From contig NC_057820.1 in NCBI RefSeq assembly GCF_910594005.1, forward strand, positions 4,159,001 to 4,223,000: 64,000 nucleotides of DNA, read 5' to 3'. The notes beneath the pieces are model-generated. The model was not told where the DNA came from, did no database searches, and saw only the letters and a program-made list of their open reading frames with translations. Position 1 is the first letter of the stretch, and the number at the start of each line of letters is the position of its first letter. A program made the translations under genes and the position numbers. The stretch comes from Cervus elaphus (Eukaryota; Chordata; Mammalia; Artiodactyla; Cervidae). Shown here piece by piece: positions 1 through 10,806 of the stretch.

Positions 1-1717
1 CTGCTCTCCTCCCCTCGCGGACCATTTCCGCTCTTGAGCCAGCACACAGACGCCGGCCCAGGTTCTGGAAGAGACGACAGTCTCCTTGGGTGTCCACAGT
101 CTCCCCCCAACACAGAGTATCCCCTTTCTCTGCCACCTGGGGGTCGCCCATCAGCCTCTGCCCCTGGGACCCCTTGAGATCAGCCTTGGTGCCCCACTTT
201 GGAGCCTCCTGAGGACGGGGTTCTGTCTTTGGTGGGGAGTTTGGAGGGAGGTTCAGGGTAGATCTCTCCTCAGACCCTCCTTGGTCAGCCGAAGGACCAT
301 TGCCAGCTGTTTGTTTTCCAGAGTTTGCAGTTTTCTTGGCAGCTCTGTCCAGGCCTTGAACATTCTCAAGGTGTTTTTTGTTAAGTACTCTTTGAGCTTT
401 AATGAGAGAGGAGACAGAAGTGGGGTGAGACAGAGAGGAGACACCTGAAGCCCCCCTTGGAGCTGATATATCCTTCACAGCCTTGGGGCCTGAGGATGGG
501 TGGAGGGCTGCAGAGATTTGCGTAACCATTTGAAAGCCAGGGGCTGGATGAGTCCACCCCTGACCCCTGGGCCTGGCTCAAAGGCTGCATTTTTCAAGGC
601 TCTTTCTCTAGACACCCTGGCCAGAGCACAGATGGTGTATAAAATTTTCCTGGCTGGATTCCCATTGTTCATTTTCCGGCCTCCCCAGGAACTGAGAGGT
701 TCTTTCTGTGGCCACAGTGCCTGACCGGAGCTGCCAGTCCTGGGCAGGTGGAGAGCGCCCCGTCATGGAAGGCATGCAAGCTAGGGATGCCTCCAGTGGC
801 TCCCAGGACCTCTGACACCCAGCTGGATGTTACACCACTTAACTAATGTCTCACCGGAGACCCCCCGCCAGAGTCTCAGCTCCAGCATCTGCCAGGGGAA
901 CGTGATCAGGCGTGGACAGTGGTGGCCTGGGGCCAGTCCCCATCAGGTGTGACCTTACACACAGGACCAGGTCACCCATCCTCTTTTCTCTGTCTTTACA
1001 AGGCACAAGGGCATCTCCTGCCTAGGTAAGGCTATGCATGCCTGGACTTTGCACTACCTCCCAGCCCCTGGCCACCAGGCTATCCTGACATGCACATCAA
1101 AAGGTGGCGGACAGCTCCTGGAGCTTTCAGCATCTCAGAGGCAGGGCCACTCCTGAAAGGGATGAGCTGTGATTGGCCACACCAGTCCTGGCATCACATT
1201 CCTCTGGCCTGTGATTGGTTAAAGTGTGGGCATGTGACCCACTGGTGCCCAATGAGAGGCAAGGGGACTCTGCCAGAGGAGCTTCCCTTCTTGATCTCAA
1301 GGTCTTCCTGTCCTCCGTCTTTCTGCCTGGGATGTGGATGTGATGTCCGGAGGCACAGCAGCCTCACTCCTGGCAGCTTCATGCAGCAGCTTGAAATCAC
1401 ACCAGGGGCCGCTCCCCCCATGAACCCTCCTCTACATAACCTCAAGACCACACCCTCCTACAGATGAGGAAACTGAGGCTCAGAGTGGTTAAGCAACGTG
1501 TCCGAGGCCACACAGTCAGGAAGGGGCAGAGCCTGTTTCAAGGAGACTAAGAAACCAGGCTTCTCTCCCTCTACGCCACCCCAGAGAGGCTAGCTGCAGG
1601 GTCCGGATCAGGGGCCAGTTCCTGGGCTTCTCAGGGGGTGCACACTTCTGGAATATGTGGCTGCATCTTCACCCCAGTACACTGCCTTCAGGGTCAAGAC
1701 CAGTAACAGAGACCACA
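1..1717. other. Gene-poor flank, one MIR remnant
   Basis: No exon or coding similarity is recognised. Short open frames are present on both strands, but none resembles a known protein or has a convincing splice context. The only recognisable piece is an antisense MIR core near 1452-1580 (the sequence gatgaggaaactgaggctca and the following cacacag). Confidence 0.5.
1452..1580 (-). repeat. MIR SINE fragment
   Basis: The reverse complement carries the conserved MIR core: a CACACAG-type block, the stretch corresponding to 'gttaagcaacgtg', and 'gaggaaactgaggctcagag'. It is an ancient mammalian tRNA-derived SINE, old and diverged, with no visible target-site duplication. Confidence 0.7.
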
Positions 1718-1930
1718 GGGCTTCCCTGATGGCTCAGCGGTTCCTGATCTGGGGACATCCCACACGCCACGGAGCAGTTAAGCCCGTGAACCACAGCTAC
1801 TGAGCCAGTGCTCTAGAGCCTGTGCTCCGCAACAAGAGAAACCACTGCAGTGAGAAGCCCACGCGCTGTAACTAGAGCATAGGCCCCCCCCCCCCCCCCC
1901 GCCAACTAGAGAAAACACTGGCGCAGTCAG
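1718..1930 (+). mobile_element. CHR-2-like tRNA SINE, internally deleted
   Basis: It begins with the tRNA-derived head 'gggcttccctgatggctcag' and continues into the CHR-2 body (the 'actgagccagtgctctagag' block). The middle of the tRNA-like part is missing. The body is interrupted by a C homopolymer of about 15 bases near 1888-1902. This SINE family is shared by ruminants, hippos and whales. Confidence 0.7.
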
Positions 1931-2389
1931 GGGCGGGACACGGTAGGCTGCCTGCTCTAGCCAGGGCAGCCTTCTCTGGGCTGCGTGCGCCCCATGGAGG
2001 TGCTGAACGGTCTCGAGGGAAAAGCAGGGAGGAGAGCTGGAGCCAGGGCCCACCCTGCTCTGCCCCTCTGCACATCTGGTGGCCTAGATGGGATTCTGCC
2101 CTCACTGCCCAGGCTCCGCTACCTGCAGGAGCTCCTCCAGGGGGGTCTCTGCGGCAGGGCGAGGGCATGAGTGTTGGAGTCCGATGGACCCAAGTTTTAG
2201 CCCACCTCCACCCCTCCCTGGCTAGCGACACCCCCTGCCCCTCATCTGACACTGGCTTCCTCCCCTAAAGACCCTGGGAAAATAGCACCAGCCCACAGGA
2301 GGCTGTTGCAGGTTCAGGGAAGGGGCAGGTTTCAGCAGCGCGGGGGGCTCAGAGCAAGTGCTCTGTACACAGCCGCAGTCATGCTTATT

Positions 2390-2455
2390 ATTATTTTCAT
2401 TTTTTGGCTGTGCTGGGTCTTTGTCGCTGCATGGAGGTCCCGCAGAGGAGGTCCT
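2390..2455 (-). mobile_element. CHR-2-like SINE tail fragment
   Basis: The block 'tttttggctgtgctgggtct' is the reverse complement of the 3' end of CHR-2 ('agacccagcacagccaaaaa'). Only about 65 bp are recognisable before similarity is lost. Confidence 0.6.
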
Positions 2456-2843
2456 AGAGAGAGGGCCCGATATATACGCCACTTCTCTGACTGTCCCACC
2501 CGCAGCACTCCGAGGGCAGGGCAGGGTGTCTTACCACCTCCTCCAACACCGGAATCCACAGCAGAGCCGGCACTGGCCGACACCTGTAGTGTGTTGAATA
2601 GGCATCTGCACTGGGATCCACGGGTACCCAGAACTCGTGCATGTGGACAGTTGGGCCTGGAAGCCCAAAGAGGACTGGGCAAAAATGCGTGTTCCAGGAG
2701 CTGTGAGTCAGGCCAGCACACAGGCCATCACCAGGCCCAGGGCTCCGAGATGGAGCCTTCTGCTCCACAGCCCAAACAGCTCCCCAAACCTGGACCCTCC
2801 ACGGCATCCCACCATTGCCTACAAGATAGAACTGTGCCACACT

Positions 2844-3047
2844 GTCGTTGTTTAGTCACTTGTTTCTGATTCTTTGTGGCCCCACAGGCTGTACCCGCCA
2901 GGCTCCTGTGTCCATGGGATTCTCCAGTCAAGAATACTGGAGTGGGTTGCCATTTCCTTTTCCAGAAGTTTTTCCCAACCCAGGGATCAAACCTGCATCT
3001 ACTGCATTGGCAGGCGGATTCTTCACCACTGAGCCACCTGGAAGCCC
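2844..3047 (-). mobile_element. Bov-tA SINE
   Basis: Read on the minus strand it starts with 'gggcttccaggtggctcag' and passes through the B-box-like 'ggtttgatccctgggttggg' to the Bov-A body. It is a near-complete copy about 205 bp long. Bov-tA is specific to ruminants (Bovidae-rich), so it helps identify the source. Confidence 0.9.
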
Positions 3048-3623
3048 ACATCAACTACCTTGTATGTTCTTTTTGAAAAATCACAGCCTGCATTGTGACC
3101 AAATACAGAATATTTCTTCTCAGAGCTTCAGCGGCTATTCAGCTGCTTTTCTGCCCCTGACTACTAAGTGTTTCATTTTGTCTGCTTTGTTCCTGCCACA
3201 AGGGCGTCCCTGCTGAGATGGCTCCGTGACCCAGGGGCACGTCCTCTGCCTGGGGTCCTGCAGGGGGGCTCATTCCGAGGGCATATTGTCACACTGTTCA
3301 CTGAAAACCTTCATGAGCTCAGAGATATTTAACACACATATTTTCCCGGCTGCACAAGGCAGCTGGGGTGCCTGCCCCTCCCTGGCTCTCTGAAGACAAA
3401 CCCCAAGCACCTGAGGTCATCCTTGGGGTCGGCGTCCATCAGCCCGCATGCCTTCCCTGCCAGCAGGAATAGAAATGTCCAGGCAGAAAGGAGTCCATCT
3501 TTCTCAGCTAAGGAGTATATTGAGTGTAACTTGTTACATGGATTTTTCAAAATATAGCATGTGCGAGACATTTCCAGGAACAAAGAAGAATTGGAGGCAG
3601 GTTATTTAAATCATCTCTCTTGG

Positions 3624-3955
3624 GGCTTTCCTGGTGGATCAGTGGTAGAGAATCCACCTGCCAGTGTAGGAGACACAGGTTCGATCCCTGATTTGGGAAG
3701 TCCCACGAGCTGCAGAGCCACTAAGCCCGGGTACCACAGCTAGGGAGCCTGTGCTCTGGAGCCCAGGAACCACGGTTGCTGAAACCCACGTGCCTTGGAG
3801 CCCGTATTCTGCGCCAACAAAAGCCATCACAGTGAGAAACTCATGCACCACAGAGTAGCCCCTACCCTCTGCAACTAGAGAAAAGCCCACGCAGCAGTGA
3901 AGACCCAGCACAGCCAAAAAATAAATAAATAAAAGTATTTTTTAAATAAGTAAAT
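3624..3955 (+). mobile_element. Full-length CHR-2-like SINE with 16-bp target-site duplication
   Basis: A complete element from 'gctttcctggtggatcagtg' to the (AAAT)n tail. It is bracketed by a perfect 16-bp direct repeat, aaatcatctctcttgg, at 3608-3623 and 3956-3971. This is the hallmark of L1-machinery target-primed insertion and fixes the boundaries to within a base or two. Confidence 0.9.
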
Positions 3956-4585
3956 AAATCATCTCTCTTGGCTAAACTCTTTGCAGAGGTGGGGAGTGGG
4001 GGATCCACAAGGCATCTGGGGACTGACCTGGGAGCCACGGCTGGGTTGAGCTCCGTTGAGCCACATTTATCACCTCGAAGCTAACTGCTTGCCTCTAGAC
4101 AGGACCAGACACCTGGCAAACAGCCCGGCCCGTGCACTAAATCAAGGCTGGCGTGGAACTGAAGGCGGGGGCAGCTGGGAGAGAAGGCTGGACTCTGAGA
4201 GGGGGTGTCAGTGGCTTGGGAGGAGGCCCCTTGCAGCTCTGTTGTTATCCTGGCATGCGAGGGAATCAGCAGATTGGAGGAGGACCAGGTGAAGTTGAGG
4301 AGGAAGGAAGAGAAACTGGAGGGGGCAGTGACGGGGGAAGGATGTGAGGAAAAACAGTTCCTTCTGTTCTGCTCAGCACACTGAGAGGAGGCAAAGCTGA
4401 GCCCACAGCCTCAGCCAAGATAAGAGCAAAGACCTTCCCCCTCTCACTCCTGGTGTGATCAGGACCTTAATGAAGGAGGGCACAGAGGAGAAACCTAAAA
4501 CAGCAATGGCAATCCAGGAGTGTTTCCTGGAGGAGGTGACAGACAGACTGGAACCTGAGTCAAAAGATAGCTACCAGCCAGACTG

Positions 4586-5519
4586 ATTCAAAATTGGGAA
4601 AGGAGTATGTCAAAGCTGTATACTGTCACGCTGCTTATTTAGCTTCTATGCTGAGTACACCAAGTGAAATGCCAGGCTGGACAAATCACAAGCTGGAATC
4701 AACGTGGCTGGGAGAAATAGCAACAACCTCAGAGATGCAGCTGATACCACTTTAATGGCAGAAAGCAAAGAGGAACTAATCAGCCTCTGATGAGGGTGGA
4801 TGAAGAGAATTTAAAAGCTGGCTTAAAGCTCAACATTCAAAAAACTAAGATCATGGCATCCAGTCCCATCACTTCATGGCAAATAGAAGGGGGAAAATTG
4901 GAAACAGTGACAGATTTTCTTTTCTTAGACTCCAAAATCACTGTGGACAGTAACTGCAGCCATGAAATTAAAAGATACTTGGTCCTTGGAAGGAAAACTA
5001 TGACAAACCTAGATGGCTTATTAAAAAGCAAAGACGTTACTTTGCTGACAAAGGTCCATATAGTCAAAACTATGGCGTTTCTAGTACTCATGTACAGATA
5101 TGAGAGTTGGACCATAAAGAAGGCTGAGAGCCAAAGAATTGATGCTTTTGAATTGTTGTACTGGAGAAGTCTCTTGAGAGTCCCTTGAACAGCAAGGAGA
5201 TCAAACCAGTCAGTCATAAAGGAAATCAACCCTGGATATTCATTGGAAGGACTGATGCTGAAGCTGGAGCTCCAATCCTTTGGCCACCTGATGCGAAGAA
5301 CTGACTCATTTGAGAAGACCCTGATGCTGGGAGAGATTGGAGGGGGGAGGAGAAGGGAACGACAGAGGATGAGATGTTGGATGGCATCATCAACTCAATG
5401 GACATGAGTCTGAGCAAGCTCCAGGAGATAGTAAAGGACAGGGAGGCCGGGAGTGCTACCGTCCACGGGGTGGCAAAGAGTCAGACACGACTCAGCGACT
5501 GAACAACAATACAACAATC
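4586..5519 (+). mobile_element. BovB (RTE) LINE, 5'-truncated, about 930 bp
   Basis: This is the 3' end of the ruminant BovB retrotransposon. It includes the C-terminal part of the reverse transcriptase reading frame, open at 4790-5188 (132 residues beginning MRVDEENLKAG). The non-coding 3' end follows, including 'ggccacctgatgcgaagaac' and 'agtcagacacgactcagcga'. The enzyme frame lacks the endonuclease and the catalytic RT core and is interrupted upstream, so it is a dead fragment. The CAA-rich tail at 5500-5519 is typical of the family. Confidence 0.92.
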
Positions 5520-6247
5520 AGGCAGGCAAAGGCCGCTTGGGGTCAGAGGTTCAGGAGGAGAGGAAGGGATGCTCCAGGCTGGGACTCTAGCGAACAGAGG
5601 GCCTGCAAGACGTCAGTTCAGCATGCTGCTCAGGCCTGGAGGGCAAGGAGTTGAGGCTGGTCATCCTAGGAATGTGAGCTTTAGCCCGGAGCCAGCAGGG
5701 AACCACGTGTGGGTGGCAGAAAGGAACCGCGTGATCAGACGTACCCAGGGGCCCAGCCAGTGGTTCCTCACCTATGTTCTCAGCCAGGGGCGATGTCAGG
5801 GAAATGACTGGGTGGATGGGAAACCAGAATGTTCCCTCTGTGGCCGGACAAGTTGATTTTGGAGACTGTGGCTTCTATCTGTGGGCCGGCGGGTCTCCCG
5901 ACACTGGGCCCCAGGCCTCCCCAGTGTGGACAGGCTGCCTTCGTGGGGCCCAGAGAAGTGTGCTCGGACTCTGCTGGCCGACCTCACGTACCAGGACTGC
6001 CGCCTGTCAGTGGCTCAGAGCCCAGAAGCAGAAGTCTGAGTTAGTGCTTGCAGGGCCCTGCAAAGACACAGCACCAGGGACAGATTTATACAAGGGCAGG
6101 TTTATTAAAGGACTCAGCTCGCGGGGTTGTGGAGGCTGAGAAGACCCACAGTCACACAATTTTCAAGCTGGAGGCCCAGGAAAGCCAATGGTGTAATTCA
6201 GTCCAAGTGCAAAGGCCTGAGAATCCTCACCCCGCCCCCACCCCATA
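5520..6247. other. Intergenic, nothing certain
   Basis: Moderately GC-rich unique-looking DNA. Parts resemble a degenerate L2-type LINE layout, but the similarity is too weak to call. No coding exon is recognised. Confidence 0.3.
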
Positions 6248-6408
6248 CCTGTCAATATGACTTTACTTGGAAATGAGGTCTTTGTAGACGTAATCAGTGA
6301 CGATGGAGAATGGTGTGCCCTAATCCTATTTGACTGGTGCCCCTTGAGAAGAGGAAAATTTGAACACGGTCACAGAGCGAAGAAAAGAAGGTCTGTTGTT
6401 TTAAGCCC
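6248..6408 (+). mobile_element. MLT1-type MaLR LTR fragment, sense
   Basis: The segments 'atgactttacttggaaatga', 'gccctaatcctatttgactg' and the terminal 'tctgttgttttaagccc' match my recollection of the MLT1 LTR. The middle is deleted. It is an old, non-coding mammalian LTR. Confidence 0.55.
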
Positions 6409-6745
6409 CATGTATGAGTTTTCCGAGGCTGCCATAACAGAACACCACAGACTGCTTAGCTTAATCGATGGAAATCCATAGATTCACAGTTCTGGAGGAC
6501 AGAGGCCCAAGATCGAGGTGTCACTAGGATGGCTCCTTCTGAGCCTGAGGGAGAATCTCTCCTCTGCCTCTCTCCTGGGTTCTGGGGCTTTGCTGGAGAT
6601 CTTTGGGGCTCCTTGGCTTGAAGAAGCATCACCCGAACCTCTGCCTTCATCTTCACGTGACATCTCCCTGTGTGTCCATGTCCAAATGTTCCCCTTTTAT
6701 AAGAACATCAATCATATCGGATCAGGGCCCAGCCTTATGAACTCA

Positions 6746-7580
6746 TCTTTTTATTTATTTTTAGTTGAAAGATAACTGCTTTACAATATTGTGTTGGTTT
6801 CTGCCATACAACGTGAATCAGCCATGGGTATACATGTGCCCCCTTCCTCTTGAAACCCCCTCCCGCCTCCCGCCCCGCCCAGCCCTCCAGGTGGCCACAG
6901 AGCACCCTCCCGCCCCACCCCAGCCCTCCAGGTGGCCACAGAGCACCCTCCCGCCCCGCCCCAGCCCTCTAGGTGGCCACAGAGCACCCTCCTGCCCCGC
7001 CCAGCCCTCCAGGTGGCCACAGAGCACCCTCCCGCCCCACCCCAGCCCTCCAGGTGGCCACAGAGCACCCTCCTGCCCCGCCCCAGCCCTCCAGGTGGCC
7101 ACAGAGCACCCTCCCGCCCCGCCCCAGCCCTCCAGGTGGCCACAGAGCACCCTCCCGCCCCGCCCCAGCCCTCCAGGTGGCCACAGAGCACCCTCCCGCC
7201 CCGCCCCAGCCCTCCAGGTGGCCACAGATCACCCTCCCGCCCCGCCCCAGCCCTCCAGGTGGCCACAGAGCACCCTCCCGCCCCGCCCAGCCCTCTAGGT
7301 GGCCACAGAACACCCTCCCACCCCACCCCAGCCCTCTAGGTGGCCACAGAGCACCCTCCCACCCCACCCCAGCCCTCCAGGTGGCCACAGAGCACCGGGC
7401 TGGGCTCCCTGAGTCACGGAGCAAACTCCCCGGCTGTCTGTCTCACACACGGCATGTACGTGTTTCCATGCTACCCTCCTTTCACCCCACCCTCTCCTTC
7501 CTCTCCCCCCATGTCGACAAGTCTTTTCTCTATATCTGCGTCTCCACTGCTGCCCTGCAAATATTTGATGATCTCATTTT
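6746..7580 (-). mobile_element. Ruminant L1 3'UTR fragment carrying a minisatellite
   Basis: It starts with a T-rich end (the reverse-complemented poly-A). It continues with 'tactttacaat'-like sequence, 'gttggtttctgccatacaac' and 'gtgaatcagccatgggtata', the antisense 3' end of ruminant L1. After the tandem array at 6880-7398 it resumes in L1 order with 'gctccctgagtcacggagca' and 'tgcgtctccactgctgccct'. Imperfect flanking repeats (atgaactcat / atgatctcat) suggest a diverged target-site duplication. Confidence 0.8.
6880..7398. repeat. 41-bp minisatellite, 13 copies
   Basis: The 12-mer aggtggccacag starts at 6889, 6930, 6971, 7011, 7052, 7093, 7134, 7175, 7216, 7257, 7297, 7338 and 7379. That gives 13 units spaced 40 or 41 bp apart. 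Units differ by a few C/T or G/A changes and a one-base length variant. Most units carry on the minus strand a G-quadruplex-type motif of the form GGGGCGGGGCGGGAGGG. Because 41 is not a multiple of three and the unit lacks stops, long spurious frames open on both strands. Confidence 0.97.
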
Positions 7581-7690
7581 AACTTGATTAATCTATAAAG
7601 ACCTTATTTCCAAACAAGGTCACATCCTGAAGCCCTGGGGTTAAGACTTCAACATGTAAATTTTGAGGGAACACAATTTAATCCATGACA

Positions 7691-8387
7691 TCTACTCACA
7701 GTTCCAGAACGCGTTTATTTCTTGTCTTAATTGAAGATTTACAATGTTTAAGTGGGCCATAAAACTTATGTTTTTGTGAGAAGCATTTAAGTTGTTGGTC
7801 TTGTATGTTTTTCTACTTAGAAGAAATTGAGATTGACTAAGCCATGGGTCACAGAGAAGTTTAATTCACTTCCCTTCCTCCTGATGCTCTGCCAGGATTT
7901 TCCTAAGCATGTCCATGCCCACATCTAGTGAAACTTTTCCAAGCCTATCCTAGGTTTTTTCCGTATATTATTGTCTTTAACTGTGGTAAAATATAGATAA
8001 CATGGGCTTCCAGGTGGCCCTAGTGGTGAAGAACTCGCCTACCAGTGCAGGATACATAAGAGATGACATCTCTGCACAGCTTGACTCGGCTGTGTCTTTG
8101 ATTCTTCAGGGAGGTGGGGATGAAGGGGTACCCACCTGGTGACTCGAAACTTGTCTGGGGTGGACTTGAGGATTCCTGCACAGTTTGCAGTCTGTTAGGC
8201 CGATGTTAGGACGCGCTCACATTCCCTGAGTTCTGGCTGAATTCAGCTGGGATAAATGTCCAGCAGCAGCACTGTCGGGAGAAGGATCCTGAGGTGAAAA
8301 ACGGGCAGTAAACAGCGCAGGGGAAGTCAGACGGCTATTACATTTGAGAAGTAAGATGATGCCAGGGTTGAGGCTACCAAAGCCAGG
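7691..8387. other. Intergenic, mostly unique
   Basis: AT-rich, no coding signal. A short degraded Bov-tA head (8004-8065, 'gggcttccaggtggccctag') is the only repeat I recognise. Confidence 0.4.
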
Positions 8388-8795
8388 ACACACACACACA
8401 CAGACAAGACATACACACAAGTATACACATACACACAGAGGTATACACACACGGATAAGACATACAGGTACACACATACACACAGAGGTATACACACACG
8501 GATAAGACATACAGGTACACACACACACAGAGGTATATGCACACACACAGACAAGATACACCAACACGCACACACACACACAGAGGTACACACACACGGA
8601 TAAGACATACACACAGGTACACACACACACACAGAGGAATACACACATGGATAAGACATACACACAGGTACACACATACACACAGAGGAACACACACACA
8701 CAGACAAGATACACCAACATGCACACACACACAGAGGTACACACACAAACAAGACACACACACACAGAGAAGAGACACACACACACACACTCAGG
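8388..8795. repeat. Compound CA-rich satellite array
   Basis: Runs of (AC)n alternate with recurring spacers: 'ggataagacataca', 'cagacaagatacaccaacac', 'cagaggtatacacacac'. A higher-order unit of about 50-75 bp is reiterated. The spacer order is shuffled, which indicates expansion by unequal exchange or slippage. The Cys/Val-rich frames on the minus strand are products of the TG repeat, not genes. Confidence 0.93.
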
Positions 8796-9206
8796 AGGGG
8801 TGCCTCTGTGTGCTGCCCCTGTGTGAAGTGAGCAGCAGAGCCATCCAGACAGGCGTGAGAGAAGCCAGAGGCCCCTCTGCGGCCGGAAGGGTCCGGGAGG
8901 GTGGTGATAGGAGTGACCTCAGAGACAGGGAGAGGCCCGCGGGAGCCCACAGAGCCGCTTACACCAGGGGCCCCGGTGGGAGGGTAGAGAAGCCAACTGG
9001 GAGTGGACCGGCTCTCCCTGGGGTCCCGGCCCAGGCGGGCTCCAACTGCCTTTTCTGCCACCTCTGGACACTGGCTCTGTTCCTGTTGACGGGAGAATCT
9101 TTGGCTGTGAAAACTCCCCTTGGAGAAAGTGCTCTCCAGCGTCCCACCTGACGGAAAAGCAGTCCAATTCGTGAAGCCACTTTAACTTGAGTCCCGGCAG
9201 GAACAG
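8796..9206. other. Intergenic, nothing recognised
   Basis: GC-moderate sequence between the CA array and a Bov-tA. No exon, repeat or regulatory signature could be supported. Confidence 0.4.
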
Positions 9207-9427
9207 GGGCTTCCCAGGTGGTGCCAGGGGTAAAGAACATGCCTGCCAACGCAGGAGATGTAAGGACACAGCTGCTTCCCTGGGGCTTGAAGATGCCCTG
9301 GAAGAGGAAATGGCAACTCACTCCAGTATCCTCGCCTGGAGAATCCCATGAACAGGGGAGCCTGGCAGGCTACAGTCAGTGGTATCGTAAAGAGTCAGAC
9401 AGGACTGAAGCAACTTAGCATGCATGC
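9207..9427 (+). mobile_element. Bov-tA SINE, diverged
   Basis: The head 'gggcttcccaggtggtgcc' is followed by the Bov-A body ('actccagtatcctcgcctgg', 'agagtcagacaggactgaag'). The central part around 9255-9300 is rearranged relative to the usual Bov-tA. Confidence 0.85.
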
Positions 9428-10794
9428 ACTCATGGACAGGGAAACGGGTGGTTGCGAAAGGGGCTGTTTCTCCCAGGACTTTAAGAGGCCTTCACTCATT
9501 CATCCACTCACCTCCAGGGGCTCACACTGGGCACCAGGGGCAGTCATGAGCTGCTGAGATTCACAGCAGATAAAACAGACCCGCTCTGCCCTCACAAACT
9601 TACGTGCTGGTCAGCAGAGGCCCAAGAGAGGCGAGACAAGTAAGCAAGACAGATGTGCAGCAGGGTGGACCGGTGGCGGGGAGCAGAGTCTGGAAGGAGC
9701 AAGCTGGCCGTCTGGGACAGAAGTGGGCTCAAACCCTGGTTCCAGCGTGCATTGGCTGTGGACCTCTTTTAGTTTGTCAGCCACTGGGGTGGGGAGAACA
9801 GGCAGAGCCTAGAATTCAGCAGTGCTGAATGAGTGGATGGAGAACCCAGCCTCACAAACTCGTGAAAGCACAGCGCTGGCTCACAGGAGGTGTCTCATCG
9901 AATTCCTGCGATGTTGAGGAGAGGGGTCTCCCATACCCAGAGAAGGTGGAGGGTCACAGAAGACCCCAGATAAAGCTGTTGCTGGCATCCTCTGCAGGAC
10001 TAGAATGTTAAGCTGGGAAGAGATTATGAGAATGAAGACCTTATTTCTCAGACTCCCTTGCAGCTAGGCATGACCACATGACTCAGGCCAACAGGGTGTG
10101 AGCTGATATGGCACCTGGCATCCTGACCACCTCCTCAGAAGACTCTTGCAGTGTGGTTTTTCCCTTCCCCCACTTCTGCCAGCCTGCTTTTTGGGATGTT
10201 GCTGTGAGAACCATGGTGAGGGCAAGGGCCACACCCTGGGGTAGGCAGAGCTGTGAGCAGGAAGGAGTCGGGGCCCCTGAAGACCTGGGGTCACAGAGCC
10301 ACCCAGACTTTGGCAGATGGGGAATTAAACTTCTCTGGCTTAAGTTACTGTTGCTTTGGTTCCTAGTCCAGGAGGGCGTAAGGAGGAGGGCAGAGGCAGG
10401 TGTGCCCACTGCTTCCATGGGCCCTGCATCCATGTCCATGTTTTCTGACAGTCAGGCCACCAGTGGTGGGAAGGAGGTTCTGAGGCACTCTGGGTTCAGC
10501 CACAGCTCCATAGAGTCCCTCTGCCCTTGTGCCCTGCTCATGGGAAGTCCAGGCTTTTCACAATAACATGAGTGTTTTGGGCCTTGTGAAACAGGCAAGA
10601 GGTACAGCTCACCTCTGCTCATCATAGGGTCCCAGCTGTTACCTCAAGATGCCTATGGCTCCAGCTTTGGGTTTGTGATCAATCCAAGGTCAGGGTCAAG
10701 GGTTCAAGGGAAGACAAAGAGTGCAGGTGCCCAAGGTCCTAACAGCGACAAGAGAAAAAGGAACTTGGGAGGAGGAGATGTTACTATTCCTGTT
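9428..10794. other. Intergenic, nothing certain
   Basis: No coding exon is recognised. The stretch 9490-9640 ('cactcattcatccactcacc', then 'ctgccctcacaaacttacgt') has the wording of an old interspersed repeat, possibly L2, but I cannot assign it firmly. Confidence 0.35.
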
Positions 10795-10806
10795 ATCCTA
10801 CCATTT

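Larger units (their letters stand above)
6412..7690 (-). mobile_element. MLT1-type MaLR LTR, antisense, split by an L1 fragment
   Basis: The left part (6412-6745) contains 'gaggctgccataacagaaca' and 'cacagttctggagg'. The right part (7581-7690) contains 'aagaccttatttccaaacaa' and ends at 'ccatgaca' (7683-7690), the reverse complement of the LTR start. The two halves join in consensus order once the 6746-7580 insertion is removed. It lies tail-to-tail with the sense MLT1 piece just upstream. Confidence 0.6.

Noticed and set aside
4790..5188. 132-residue reverse-transcriptase-like gene
   Set aside because: It is the 3' remnant of a truncated BovB retrotransposon, not a functional gene.
6880..7398. 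Possible CRISPR-like repeat array
   Set aside because: The units are contiguous with no unique spacers, and the DNA is mammalian nuclear. It is a minisatellite.
6765..7587. Long Pro/Arg-rich and Gly-rich open frames on both strands (up to about 200 codons)
   Set aside because: They are created by the 41-bp stop-free repeat, are open in all frames, and sit in a retroelement 3'UTR.
8217..9061. Cys/Val-rich minus-strand frames
   Set aside because: Translation of a TG repeat; low complexity, no start or splice context.
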